64,000 nucleotides of DNA from assembly GCA_942491535.1 (NCBI GenBank), contig CALOBV010000026.1, positions 298,162 through 362,161 of the forward strand, read 5' to 3'. Shown piece after piece: positions 54,814 through 64,000 of this stretch (positions are counted from its first letter, which is position 1; each line of letters starts with the position of its first letter). This DNA is from JAUVKT01 sp942491535. Lineage in GTDB: Bacteria > Bacteroidota > Bacteroidia > Bacteroidales > VadinHA17. The position numbers were made by a program, and so were the translations under genes. The notes beneath the pieces are model-generated. The model was not told where the DNA came from. It saw only the letters and a program-made list of their open reading frames with translations, and searched no databases.

Positions 54814-56430
54814 ATGTTAATCCTGCTTCCCATTGGATTGCTGCTGGTGGCCGCCCTGGTCATCACGATTTTGGATCGTGTCCGCCCCAAATTCGGCACG
54901 GCCTGGTTGATCGCGACCGGCGCCAGTGTTTTTGCCTGGCTGACGGTCTTCATCTTCCGGCTAAGGCTGCCGACCACGCTGCCAATCCTTTCCTGGGAAG
55001 GTACCGACCTGGACCTGCTGGGTCATTTTTCACTGATCCTGGATTATCAATCCTGGCCCTATGTTCTGGCGCTGATCACCATCACCCTGGCGATTGTACT
55101 GACCGGCGCAGCCCGCGCCCGTTATGACAGCACCCCCCGCGCCTGGGCAGCCAGCATGACGATCACTGCCCTGGGATTGGTGGCCTTGCAAGCCGGAACC
55201 AGCCTGACGATGATGGCAGCCTGGGCCGTCGCGGATCTTTTTGAACTCTTCTATCTTCTACGCCTGGCGGAGACTCCTGAATTCAACTTCCGGATCATCG
55301 TCGCCTATGGCGTACGGATGGCCTCCATATTGATGCTCTTCCTGGCCACAATGATCGGCTGGCAATCCGCGGGATCATTTGACCTGACAGCAATCCCGCA
55401 AAGTGCAGCGATATTCTTCCTGATCGCGGCGGGCCTTCGACTAGGCGTGCTTCCATTGAACTTACCCTTCCTGCAAGAACCGGTTCTGCGGCGCGGCGGC
55501 GGGAACATCCTGCGGCTGGCTCCAGTGGCCTCCAGCCTGGTACTTTTAGCCCGGCTGCCGAAAAACGTGTTGCCTGAAAGTATGCGTGGCTATTCCTGGA
55601 TCTTCTTTGCGCTGCTGGCAATCTCCGCCCTATATGCGGCTTTTCGGTGGCTTTCGGCCAAGGATGAAATCGAAGGGCGCCCATTCTGGATTGTGGCCCT
55701 GGCCTCACTGGCCACGGTATCGGTCCTGAACGGACAGCCCCAGGCCAGCCTGCCTTGGGGACTGGCGCTGCTTCTGCCGGGGAGTCTGCTCTTCCTGTAT
55801 TATCCCCGTGTCCAGCGGATGAACTTCTTGCTCTACTTCGGCCTGATCGGATTGATCGGCCTGCCCTACACGCCGCTTGCCAGCGGCTGGTTGGGGTTGG
55901 TGGGCAATGGCTTCAACCTCTGGACGGTCTTCTTCATCCTGGTGCACACGCTGATGGTTCTGGGATATATCAACCGCATCCTGCAGCCAGGCGGTGAAGC
56001 CGGCGCGTTAGAATCCTGGTCACGCGTCGTCTTTCCCCTCGGTCTGATTATCATCATCCAGGCCATCCTGACCCTGGACCTGATCGGATGGCCCGGCTCC
56101 CTCACATTGGGCATATGGTGGCTCCCGCTCATCAGCTCCGTTCTGGCCCTCATCGCGTTCATCCTGATCCGCAGGCTTGGCATCTCTGCACCCTATCTGC
56201 AGCTGCCAGCCAGCAGCAGGCTGGCAGGTATCCTCGATTGGGTCTCGCCCCGGATTGACCCGCTCTTCCGCTTGGATTGGCTTTATCGGCTCATCTGGTC
56301 CATTTACAGCTTCATCGGGCGAATTCTCCAAATCTTCTCCAAAATCCTGGAAGGCGAAGGCGGCATCCTCTGGACGCTCTTGCTGCTCTTGCTATTGATC
56401 TCTGCGTTCGCTGGCGGAGGCTATTTCTAA
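54814..56430 (+). CDS. Complex I-like membrane subunit (NuoL/NuoM-related, divergent)
   Basis: 538 residues, hydrophobic throughout, with about 14 predicted membrane segments. AGLRLGVLPLNLPFLQEPVLRRGGGNIL near residue 208 corresponds to the conserved HxWLPxA region of proton-pumping subunits with the usual residues replaced. It is the first of three genes spaced by 1 base or overlapping. The pump-type Lys/Glu line is partly kept, so ion conduction is plausible. No soluble Nuo subunits are nearby. Start ATG 54,814, 16 bases after the hydantoinase stop. Confidence 0.7.
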   Translation: MLILLPIGLLLVAALVITILDRVRPKFGTAWLIATGASVFAWLTVFIFRLRLPTTLPILSWEGTDLDLLGHFSLILDYQSWPYVLALITITLAIVLTGAARARYDSTPRAWAASMTITALGLVALQAGTSLTMMAAWAVADLFELFYLLRLAETPEFNFRIIVAYGVRMASILMLFLATMIGWQSAGSFDLTAIPQSAAIFFLIAAGLRLGVLPLNLPFLQEPVLRRGGGNILRLAPVASSLVLLARLPKNVLPESMRGYSWIFFALLAISALYAAFRWLSAKDEIEGRPFWIVALASLATVSVLNGQPQASLPWGLALLLPGSLLFLYYPRVQRMNFLLYFGLIGLIGLPYTPLASGWLGLVGNGFNLWTVFFILVHTLMVLGYINRILQPGGEAGALESWSRVVFPLGLIIIIQAILTLDLIGWPGSLTLGIWWLPLISSVLALIAFILIRRLGISAPYLQLPASSRLAGILDWVSPRIDPLFRLDWLYRLIWSIYSFIGRILQIFSKILEGEGGILWTLLLLLLLISAFAGGGYF

Positions 56431-56431
56431 A

Positions 56432-57040
56432 ATGCAAATTCTCTCCGTACTCGCTTTCGTGCTAATCGTCATCACGGCAATGAGCATCCTGGTCTTTCGG
56501 GATTGGCGTTTTGTCTCCGTGGCGTTGATCCTGCAATATCTGGGCGTTTTTGCCCTGATCACCCAATCCTGGCCGGTTGGGATGGCAGTAGTCAAACTGA
56601 TCGTCGGCTGGATGGCAACCGCAGCCATTTCACTGACATATTTCCGCCGAGAGAATATTCCCCTTTTCTCAGAAACGCCCTCCAGCTTTATCTTCCGCGG
56701 CCTAATTGGGCTGCTGGTCATCCTGACGGTTTTCATCGCTGCGCCCACGCTGCAAGCCAATATGTTCCCAGAATTAGACCTTTTGATCCTGCAAGGCGGT
56801 CTGATGTTGGTTGGACTTGCGCTGATGCAACTGGGGACAACTCAGGATACTTTCCTGACGATTGTTAGCCTGTTGAGCCTACTCTCTGGCTTTGAAATCA
56901 TCTACGCAGCTCTTGAACTCTCCACCCTATTGACCGGGCTGTTGGCCATTGTCAACCTCGGCTTGTCGCTGGTGGGGGTCTACTTCATCGTCAAAGTCAA
57001 CGAAGAAGTTGCTATCATTCAAGGCGAGGAGGACCAGTAA
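56432..57040 (+). CDS. Small complex I-like membrane subunit (NuoK/MnhC-like)
   Basis: 202 residues with about six membrane segments. The second half (TIVSLLSLLSGFEIIYAALE then LVGVYFIVKVNEE) looks like the NuoK/MrpC fold, where a Glu in a central helix is part of the ion path; Glu is present in GFEIIYAALE. The first half is extra. It sits between the two large subunits, just as small subunits lie between NuoL- and NuoN-type genes in Mrp antiporters and hydrogenase-linked complexes. Assignment is by topology and order, not by strong identity. Confidence 0.6.
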   Translation: MQILSVLAFVLIVITAMSILVFRDWRFVSVALILQYLGVFALITQSWPVGMAVVKLIVGWMATAAISLTYFRRENIPLFSETPSSFIFRGLIGLLVILTVFIAAPTLQANMFPELDLLILQGGLMLVGLALMQLGTTQDTFLTIVSLLSLLSGFEIIYAALELSTLLTGLLAIVNLGLSLVGVYFIVKVNEEVAIIQGEEDQ

Positions 57041-58461
57041 TGACCCTCAGCACCCCAATTCTCTGGGTTCTCCTGCCCTTTGGCATTGCACTAGTAGCGC
57101 TGGCGGCATATAACCGCAAGAAATTCAGCATTCTGCTGACCAGTATCGCCGCCTTTGCGTTTTCTGTCCTGGCCTATACATTCCCTGAATCAATGGAATT
57201 CGCCATTGGGCCGCTCAACCTGACCTTTACGGAGAGCCTGGGCATTTTGGGTCGTGAGATCACGCTCAGATATGAAATCCTGCCCTTTATCAGCATGATC
57301 TATTTCTTCACCGGCCTCTGGGCCTTGGGCAGCGGCCTCAAGGGCATCTCAAAGCTCTTCCGACCGACCAGCCTGGCCGTCACAGCCCTGCTGACAGCCG
57401 CCCTGGGCGTGCAACCCTTTCTCTATGCTGCGCTGCTGATAGAAACGGCAGTGTTGTTCTCAATCCCAATGCTCTCCCCACTGGGCAAGGCCCCTCATCC
57501 GGGAATCCTGCGCTATTTAATGCTCCAAACCCTGGCCATGCCCTTTATCCTGCTGGCGGGCTGGCTGCTCTCCGGTGTGGAAGCCCTCCCGCCTGAAAGC
57601 CCCCTGATCCTCCAATCCGCGCTGATCCTCTGGCTTGGCATCTCATTATGGCTGGCGGTCTTCCCCTTCCACTCCTGGGTGCCAATGGTATTCGAATCCA
57701 GCAACCCGCTGGTCGCCAGCTTCCTGCAGTTCATAATCCCTTCCGTGGTGATGGTCTTTAGCCTGAATTTCCTCAACCGCTATACTTTCTTGCGGGAGGC
57801 CGAAGGGCTTTATCAAATCTTGCAGGCCATCGGCATTATCATGATCGCCCTGGGCGGTGCCTGGACGGCCGTGCAAAAGAACCTGAAGCGAGCTTTTGGT
57901 TTTTCCACTCTGGTGGAGACAGGTTTCTCCCTCCTGGCAATCGGTCTGGCTAACGACGGTGGACTGACCTGGTTGATGGCATTAATGCCTGCCCGGGCCT
58001 TGAGTTATTGGCTTTGGGGATATATCCTGACCCTGATTGAAGATCATCTTGGTACCACCGACCTGGCAAAGATTGATGGATTCGCCCGACAATTCCCCAT
58101 TCTCTCGATTGGCCTGTTATTAGCCCAATTAAGCGTGGCGGGGATGCCCCTCCTGGCGGAATTTCCGACCAAGCTCACTTTGCTGTCTACAGCCTTCAAC
58201 AACAGCCCCGTCTTGGGTATTTGGGGGTTCATCGGCGCCCTGGGGCTGTTCCTCTTCACCCTGCGCCTGTTAATTCACCTGGTGACGCCCCTCCCCGAGG
58301 ACGAAGCCCGGCAGTGGCGGATATCAGAGCGTCGTAACGAGGCGATCCCTGTTGTGGGCATGGTGATCATTCTCATTATCATCGGTCTTTTCCCCCAGGC
58401 GCTGCTCTCCAACGTCCTCCAAACCCTAACAGCCTTCAGCCAGCTTAATCCCTTTAGATAG
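57040..58461 (+). CDS. Proton-conducting transporter, NuoN/NuoM-like
   Basis: 473 residues, 13-14 membrane segments. The conserved block is FPFHSWVPMVFESSNPLVASF near residue 205, then KNLKRAFGFSTLVETGFSLLA near 283 with Lys in the channel helix, and AGMPLLAEFPTKL near 367. The canonical His before the second segment reads Glu, as in other divergent members. It starts on the overlapping A of the previous stop (TAATG). Together with the two preceding genes it forms a membrane module that could be a cation/proton antiporter or the membrane part of an unusual dehydrogenase complex. Confidence 0.78.
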   Translation: MTLSTPILWVLLPFGIALVALAAYNRKKFSILLTSIAAFAFSVLAYTFPESMEFAIGPLNLTFTESLGILGREITLRYEILPFISMIYFFTGLWALGSGLKGISKLFRPTSLAVTALLTAALGVQPFLYAALLIETAVLFSIPMLSPLGKAPHPGILRYLMLQTLAMPFILLAGWLLSGVEALPPESPLILQSALILWLGISLWLAVFPFHSWVPMVFESSNPLVASFLQFIIPSVVMVFSLNFLNRYTFLREAEGLYQILQAIGIIMIALGGAWTAVQKNLKRAFGFSTLVETGFSLLAIGLANDGGLTWLMALMPARALSYWLWGYILTLIEDHLGTTDLAKIDGFARQFPILSIGLLLAQLSVAGMPLLAEFPTKLTLLSTAFNNSPVLGIWGFIGALGLFLFTLRLLIHLVTPLPEDEARQWRISERRNEAIPVVGMVIILIIIGLFPQALLSNVLQTLTAFSQLNPFR

Positions 58462-58530
58462 TCACACACCTTGTAAATTTAATAACTGTGGTATTGTGAT
58501 TGAGTATAATTTATGGCACAAAATGAACAT

Positions 58531-58557
58531 AAACCCCAAAGCCAAATGGGGTTTTTT
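58531..58557 (+). terminator. Rho-independent terminator after the complex I-like operon
   Basis: AAACCCCA (58,531-58,538) and TGGGGTTT (58,547-58,554) form an 8-bp stem followed by a TTTTTT run. It separates the membrane operon from the coiled-coil gene. Confidence 0.75.
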
Positions 58558-58584
58558 ATCACCCCAACAAGATAGGTGAACAGT

Positions 58585-59721
58585 ATGGATGATACATTGG
58601 AATTTGGAAAACTAAAAAAACAGATTGAATATCTGGACAGCGAACGCAATAATGACAAAACCATTATTGCCGCGCTCCAGAATAAACTTGAGAATCTGGA
58701 TACCGAAAACACCACGCTCCGCACCCGTCTGGCGGACATGGAAAGCGAAATTACCCGCCTGAACACCCTCATGGCCAAGCTGGAACAGTTTGAAATGGAA
58801 GTCTCCGGCTTGCGAACAGAGACCGCAAAACAGGCTGATTCACTCAAAGATTCCCTCCACGATCAATCCATGCTCTCAGAGAGACACGGCCAGGAAATTG
58901 AAGGAATCAACCAGACCATTGTCACTGTGCAGCGCCGCTTTCAGGATTTGGAACCCATCCAAAACTCCCTGCAAAAATCGCAGGAAGAAGACCAGCGGAT
59001 CAATCGTTCGCTTGAAGAACTCAATGCCCGCCTCAGTGAGGTGGAAGGGGTTGATGAGAATTACCGCCGCTCCATGCGGCTGATCGAAGAATCTCGTCGC
59101 CAGGATTCAAAACGTCTGATGGACCTCCAGGGTGAAATGGCAGCCATCCGTCAGCGTCAGGATGAGGCCCGCGGCAAGCAGGACCTCTCAGCGGATAGTA
59201 TGCGCAAGCTCGAAACTCGGATTAAGGACCTGCTTGAAGCGGAATCTGAACGCCGAGAGGCTCAAAATGCCTTCATGGAAAAAATCAACCTGGGCCAGAT
59301 TGAACGCGAACGAACCTTCAAGGAATGGGGCAGCCGTTTTGATGCGATGGAAACGATCACCACAGCGATTGAAACGGAATTGACCAGCCTGGAAGACACT
59401 CACCGCTCCATCAAGCAATCCAAGACTGCCATGGACGAAATTACCCAGCGTTTTGAACGCCGGATCAACGAGATCACAGAAATTCAACGCCTCAATGAAG
59501 ACCGCTTTCGTCAGGAATGGACCACCTTCAAATCTGATGACCAAAAACGCTGGTCCAATTACATCCTCTCGCAGGAGGAGCAGCACCGTGAGATGAACCG
59601 TAACCTGGAGAACCTTGGCGCTAAGATCGATAATTTTGAAGAGCGTCTGGAAACCCTACAGAACAACCTTGCAGCAGATCGGCAAGGTGACATCAAACCG
59701 GATGATGGCTACATCTGTTGA
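58585..59721 (+). CDS. Coiled-coil protein, unknown function
   Basis: About 378 residues from ATG 58,585 (AGGTGA ahead); a GTG nine bases earlier is also possible. Nearly the whole chain is heptad-like helix with high Glu, Arg, Gln and Leu, without Cys-rich or enzymatic motifs. There is no signal peptide. It resembles structural coiled-coil proteins of Chloroflexota of unknown role, perhaps a cytoskeletal or chromosome-organising protein. It precedes selB by 73 bases; a functional link is not evident. Confidence 0.7.
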   Translation: MDDTLEFGKLKKQIEYLDSERNNDKTIIAALQNKLENLDTENTTLRTRLADMESEITRLNTLMAKLEQFEMEVSGLRTETAKQADSLKDSLHDQSMLSERHGQEIEGINQTIVTVQRRFQDLEPIQNSLQKSQEEDQRINRSLEELNARLSEVEGVDENYRRSMRLIEESRRQDSKRLMDLQGEMAAIRQRQDEARGKQDLSADSMRKLETRIKDLLEAESERREAQNAFMEKINLGQIERERTFKEWGSRFDAMETITTAIETELTSLEDTHRSIKQSKTAMDEITQRFERRINEITEIQRLNEDRFRQEWTTFKSDDQKRWSNYILSQEEQHREMNRNLENLGAKIDNFEERLETLQNNLAADRQGDIKPDDGYIC

Positions 59722-59794
59722 ACGCCTTACGAGGAGTCATCGAAACGTATAACGCAATATATTCAAGGACTGAACCAGTAGACAGGACCCTCCC

Positions 59795-61680
59795 TTGCAG
59801 GTCATCGGAACAGCAGGTCACGTCGATCACGGAAAATCAACCCTCATAAATCGCCTGACCGGCATCAACCCCGACCGGTTAAAAGTCGAACAGGAAAAAG
59901 AAATGAGCATTGAGCTGGGTTTTGCCTGGCTCAAACTTCCAAACGGCGAAGAGATCGGTATTGTTGACGTACCGGGACACCGTGATTTTATTGAAAATAT
60001 GCTTTCAGGAATTGGCGGGATCGATGCCGCCTTGTTCGTGGTGGCTGCGGATGAAGGCGTCATGCCCCAAACTCGGGAGCACCTCGCTATCCTTGATTTG
60101 CTCGAGGTTCCCGCCGGAGTTGTCGCCCTCACCAAAATAGACCTCATTCAGGATCCCGAATGGCTTGACCTTGTTGAAGCTGATTTAAGCGAGACCCTGA
60201 CAGGGACTGGTCTTGAAAATGCCCCCATCATCAGGGTCAGCGCTCGCAGCGGCAAGGGGCTGGATGCCCTCGTCGAGGCACTGCAGGATGTTCTATCACA
60301 ACGCCCCCACCGTCCAGACCTGGGGCGCCCCCGCTTGCCCGTTGACCGAGTTTTTACTTTGCCAGGCTTTGGCACCATTGTGACAGGCACCCTCATGGAT
60401 GGGCAAATAGCCGTCGGTGATTCAGTTGAGATCCTACCCAAGGGAATCGAAGGGAGAGTGCGGGGTTTGCAGACCCATAAACAAACTGAAGAAATTGCAC
60501 TGCCCGGCAGTCGAACGGCAGTCAATATCACTGGCGTCAGCGTGGATCAAATCGAGCGAGGGATATGTTCGTCCACCCAGAACATACCCCCACAAAAATG
60601 ATCGACGTCTGGTGTACCCTTCTTCCAGATGCTGAGATGCCCCTTAAACACAACACTGAAGTTAAATTCTTTCTTAGCGCAGCGGAGGTGATCGCCAGGG
60701 TGCAGGTATTGGGCATCCAGGAGCTTTCCCCCGGCAAAGACGCCTTCTTACAGTTGATGCTCAACGAACCAGTCGTCGCCCTGCGGCAAGATCGTTTTAT
60801 TATCCGGTTGCCATCTCCCGCGGCAACCATCGGGGGCGGACAGGTAGTCGACCTCACCCCAAACGCCGCCACAAACGCTTCAACCTCAACGTCGAAGAGG
60901 AACTAGAACGCAGATGATGGTGGGCACACCTGAAGATATCCTAATGCAGTCCGCCCGCCAATCCGGCGCGCTCAGTCAGTCAAAGTTGATTGAAATTGCC
61001 GGGTTGGAACCCAGCCAGGCCCAGGCCGCCATTGATGGCCTGCTAGTGGAGCAGCGAGTTGATCGAGCTGACCACCGCGATAACCGCCACTGCTCGATTC
61101 ACCAATCAATTAACCAACTGCAAAGCGATCTTCAACGTACCCTGGCAAAGCTCCATCAACAAAATCGGCCTGTGCAATTAGGGATGCCCAGGGAGCAGCT
61201 GCGGACTGAAGCAAGCTCTCCGCAGGGCCTTTTTGACGCTATTGTGGAAGCTGGCTGTCTCAGTGCCGAGATCATTGAGAACAACGCCTTCGTCAGATTG
61301 GCGAGACCTTCACCGTTGTTCGACCGATTCCAGCAGGCCAAAGTGGCATCCTGCTAAAGGCATTCGAAGCCCAGCCCTACACCCCTCCTTCGGTCAAAGA
61401 AAGCCAGGATATTACCGGGGAAGAACTGGTGACCGTGCTATTCCAAACCGGGCAGCTTGCCCAACTGGGAGAAGATGTCCTACTTCAGCCGGCGGTACTG
61501 CAGGAAATGCAGAATGCAGTGATTGAGATCATCCAACAGAACGGCAGCGTCACCCTGGCCGAATTGCGCGACCGTTTCCAGACCAGCCGGAAGTATGCGG
61601 TTGCGGTGCTGGAAGATTTGGATGCCAGGGGGATCACAATCCGTAAAGGTGACGCACGGGAATTGAGAAAAAAATCCTAG
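59795..61680 (+). CDS. selB: Selenocysteine-specific elongation factor, frame-disrupted
   Basis: About 628 residues, normal length, in at least four frames (shifts near 60,562, 60,863, 60,912 and 61,300). GTPase motifs: GHVDHGKST near residue 8, DVPGHRDF near 55 and TKIDL near 110. The C-terminal winged helices that bind the SECIS RNA hairpin end with VAVLEDLDARGITIRKGD. It starts at TTG 59,795. SelB brings Sec-tRNA to in-frame UGA codons, so this organism makes selenoproteins. No selA, selD or tRNA-Sec is in the window. Selenium-dependent hydroxylases often accompany the purine gene set seen here. Confidence 0.93.
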
Positions 61681-61866
61681 TCCAGGCCTGCCATTAACCC
61701 TCGGATTTTCAATAATCTTCTCCAAACTTTAATTTTTAAAATTTCTCCTTCATTATTTTCAAGATTCATCCGGGTGATTCAAATTGCTCCAGATATCTTA
61801 AATTCAATCTGCGGTAAAATTGAAAAACACTCACCAAATATCTCACTTTGTAGAGGAGTTTTAGCC

Positions 61867-62814
61867 ATGCAATGGTAGATTGTACTCACGGATGGACTTG
61901 CTAAGATTTCAGATGATGCCCTGCTCGCCAAAGCTGAACTGGTAGACAAGAAAGGCATCTCAGCCGAAGAACTGCTGGAAGTGATCGGCGATTATGACGC
62001 TCTGATCGTCCGCGGTCGAACCAAGGTCACCGAGGAAGTGCTCGCTGCCGGCAAAAAACTGAAAGTTGTCGGCCGGATGGGCGTTGGTGTGGACAATATT
62101 GACCTGCAGGCCGCCAAAAACCATGGCGTGGTTGTGGTCAATGCCCCTGTCGCCACCACCGTCTCAGTCGCAGAACTGACCATGTGGGATTAATGCTGAG
62201 CCTGATCCGGGGCATTCCCAAAGCGGATGCCGGGATGAAAGCCGGACAATGGCTGAAGAAAGAACTGGTCGGTACCGAACTTTTCCAAAAGACCCTGGGC
62301 GTGATCGGCTATGGTCATATCGGCGAAGCTGTCGGAAAACGCGCGATGGCTTTCGATATGAAGGCGGTGCCTATGATCCCATCCGCCCTGCCGGAGGAAA
62401 TCAAGGCGCCAGCGGTCACCCCGTTGACCTGGATACCCTGTTTTGTCGAGCCGACGTGATCACCCTGCATATTCCACATTCCACCCACCCATTACATCCT
62501 CAACGCAGAGGCCTTCGCCAAGATGAAACCCGGTGTACAGATCATCTGTGCCGCCCGCGGAGGCGTGATCGAAGCCAGCCGCTCTGTTGGATAGCGCCCT
62601 CGAAAGTCGTAAAGTTGCTGGTGCCGCTCTTGATGTTTACGAGACTGAACCTCCGGAGGATTCCCTCGCTGGCGAGAACACCCCTGGTGGTTGACACGCT
62701 TACCCATGTTAGCCCTTCCAGACCAAAGAAGCCCAACTTCGGCACAGGTCACGACATCCTCTCAGAGGTGATTGCCGGGCTGGATGAAGAACCTCTACGC
62801 TGGCGGGTAGCCTG
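61867..62814 (+). CDS. D-2-hydroxyacid dehydrogenase (SerA-like), frame-disrupted
   Basis: About 315 residues, without an ACT domain. ATG at 61,867 is followed at once by a TAG (61,876-61,878), then the coding text continues IVLTDGLAKIS, DALIVRGRTKV, VGRMGVGVDNIDL, and after shifts near 62,188 and 62,365 the NAD-binding VIGYGHIGEAV, ALDVYETEPP and the catalytic Arg/Glu/His region. The family reduces or oxidises 2-hydroxyacids such as 3-phosphoglycerate. The early TAG and the shifts fit the general indel pattern, so the gene is likely intact in the organism. Phosphoglycerate dehydrogenase is a possible but not proved activity. Confidence 0.8.
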
Positions 62815-62861
62815 ATTACCCCGCACCAGCGCTCAATTAACCCAATTTACAAGGATAGCCA

Positions 62862-64000
62862 ATGACTGAAGAAATAAAATACTCTGAAAAAATGCAGCAA
62901 CTGGTTGACCTGGCCGCTGAACTGGAAGACCTCGGCCATATCACAGCGCTGATGGGATGGGACCAACAGGTCTACATGCCTCGCGGCGGCTCCGAAGAGC
63001 GCGGCCAGCAGTCCTCACTGATCGGCCGGCTCATGCACGAGAAATTCACCTCCGATGAGGTGGGTAAACTTCTCGCCGATCTGGAAGCCGAAGTGGGTGA
63101 CCTGACCGCTGACACCGACGAAGCCCGTTCGGTCAAAGTGTTCAAGAAAGCTTACGAAAAGCAAACCAAGGTTCCGCTGCCTCTGCTGATGGAATTTATC
63201 AAAGTGACCACCGGCGCTCACGAAGCATGGGTAGAAGCTCGGACCAAATCCGACTTCACCCTCTTCCAGCCCTACCTGCAAAAGATCGTTGATCTGCGCA
63301 TCGAATATGCCAAGCTCTTCCAGCCCTATGACAACATCTATGATGCCCTGCTGGATGACTTTGAGCCAGGCATGAAGACCGCGGATGTCAAGGAAATCTT
63401 CGACAAACTGCGCCCCCAACAGGTGGAATTGCTCAAGGCAATCGCCGAAAAGGAACCCCCTGATAATTCCTTCATCAAGAAGAACTATAAGGCAGAATAT
63501 CAGGCACTCCTCGGCCGCTTTGTGATCACCCGCTTTGGTTATAACTGGAACAGGGGCCGGCTGGACACAACTGCCCACCCCTTCACCACTGGATTCGGCC
63601 AGGGCGATGTGCGCATCACCACCCGCTATCTGGATGACGACGGCGGATCAGCCCTCTTCAGCACATGCACGAAGCCGGGCATGCGCGATATGAGCAAGGG
63701 CGTCTCAGGTAAGTACAACCATGACACCCGCTCAGCGGCGCAGCCTCACTCGCCATCCATGAATCCCAATCCCGCCTGTGGGAAAACCTGGTCGGCCGCA
63801 GCAAGGAATTCTGGTCCTACTTCTACCCGAGTGCCCAGATGCTCTTCCCCGAGATCCTCGGTAATGTCTCAATGAATGATTTTTACAGCGGCATCAACAA
63901 GGTGGAACCCTCAATGATCCGGGTCGAAGCTGACGAAGCAACCTACAATATGCACGTCATGCTGCGTCTTGAGATTGAAATGGGTCTGATGAGCAATGCA
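62862..64000 (+). CDS. M32 family metallocarboxypeptidase (carboxypeptidase Taq), partial, frame-disrupted
   Basis: The protein begins MTEEIKYSEKMQQLVDLAAELEDLG at 62,862 and reaches the window edge, about 380 residues of the normal 500. The zinc motif HExxH is broken by a shift near 63,660: in the corrected frame the text reads MHEAGHARYEQGV, with HEAGH the zinc and catalytic residues. A second shift near 63,735 returns to LWENLVGRSKEFW and ends in EIEMGLMSNA. The enzyme removes C-terminal residues from peptides in the cytoplasm. The 3' end is outside the window. Confidence 0.9.

Noticed and set aside
61876..61878. In-frame TAG near the SerA-like start as recoded (pyrrolysine) codon
   Set aside because: It is four codons from the start, where no functional residue is expected, and the same gene has other frameshifts. 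A sequence error is more likely. The same holds for the TAG in the Abi_2 remnant.

Overview
The window looks like two unrelated bacterial genomes joined near position 24,330-24,470. The left part (about 1-24,330) is AT-rich and carries Bacteroidota-type gene families: DUF3127, DUF4954 next to glmS, a PAS/LuxR-like regulator, a secreted WD40-caspase and a GH172/DUF2961 lipoprotein. Its reading frames are nearly intact. The right part (about 24,470-64,000) is GC-rich and has the look of an anaerobic Chloroflexota (Anaerolineae-like) genome. Many of its genes are broken by frameshifts that leave the whole protein readable across two or three frames, which points to indel errors in the consensus rather than gene decay. 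No gene or operon spans the join. Taxonomy is inferred from family content and composition only.

Left part, in order: the end of a cyclophilin-type isomerase; DUF3127; glmS translationally coupled to a DUF4954 hexapeptide protein (minus); a PAS/HTH regulator (minus); an M3 oligopeptidase; purL with three clustered indels; a WD40-caspase; a small lipoprotein (minus); a five-gene heterodisulfide-reductase-like electron-transfer operon (minus, 19,972 to 14,892); a purple-acid-phosphatase-like phosphoesterase (minus); a GH172-type lipoprotein; and the wreck of an Abi_2 gene running in frame into the C-terminal half of a membrane protein.

Right part, in order: tRNA(CAU), glnS, a flavodiiron protein and class II aldolase (all minus); GDPD, an NDP-sugar epimerase and 3-methyladenine glycosylase; an operon of TPP-dependent E1 alpha and beta followed by a single protein that joins a lipoyl domain, an E3-binding domain and a PglD/NeuD-type acyltransferase; a hypothetical protein; bactofilin, proS, pyrK and a divergent pyrD; a purine/hydantoin-type nitrogen catabolism region (8-oxoguanine-deaminase-like amidohydrolase, GntR regulator, ATCase-like protein, YgeW-like protein, carbamate kinase, threonine synthase, GT2, TrpB-like PLP enzyme, and further on a hydantoinase); cspA; two secreted proteins sharing a C-terminal module; a three-gene complex-I-like membrane module without soluble subunits; a coiled-coil protein; selB; a hydroxyacid dehydrogenase; and an M32 carboxypeptidase cut by the window end.

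Most interesting: (1) the E1 alpha / E1 beta / lipoyl-PSBD-PglD operon, which suggests acyl groups from 2-oxoacid decarboxylation are handed directly to a nucleotide sugar; (2) a palindromic operator TTGTC-W-GACAA in three copies around the amidohydrolase promoter and once before the TrpB-like gene, which ties an unassigned PLP enzyme to the GntR-controlled nitrogen module; (3) the Hdr-like operon in the Bacteroidota part; (4) the orphan complex-I-like membrane operon.
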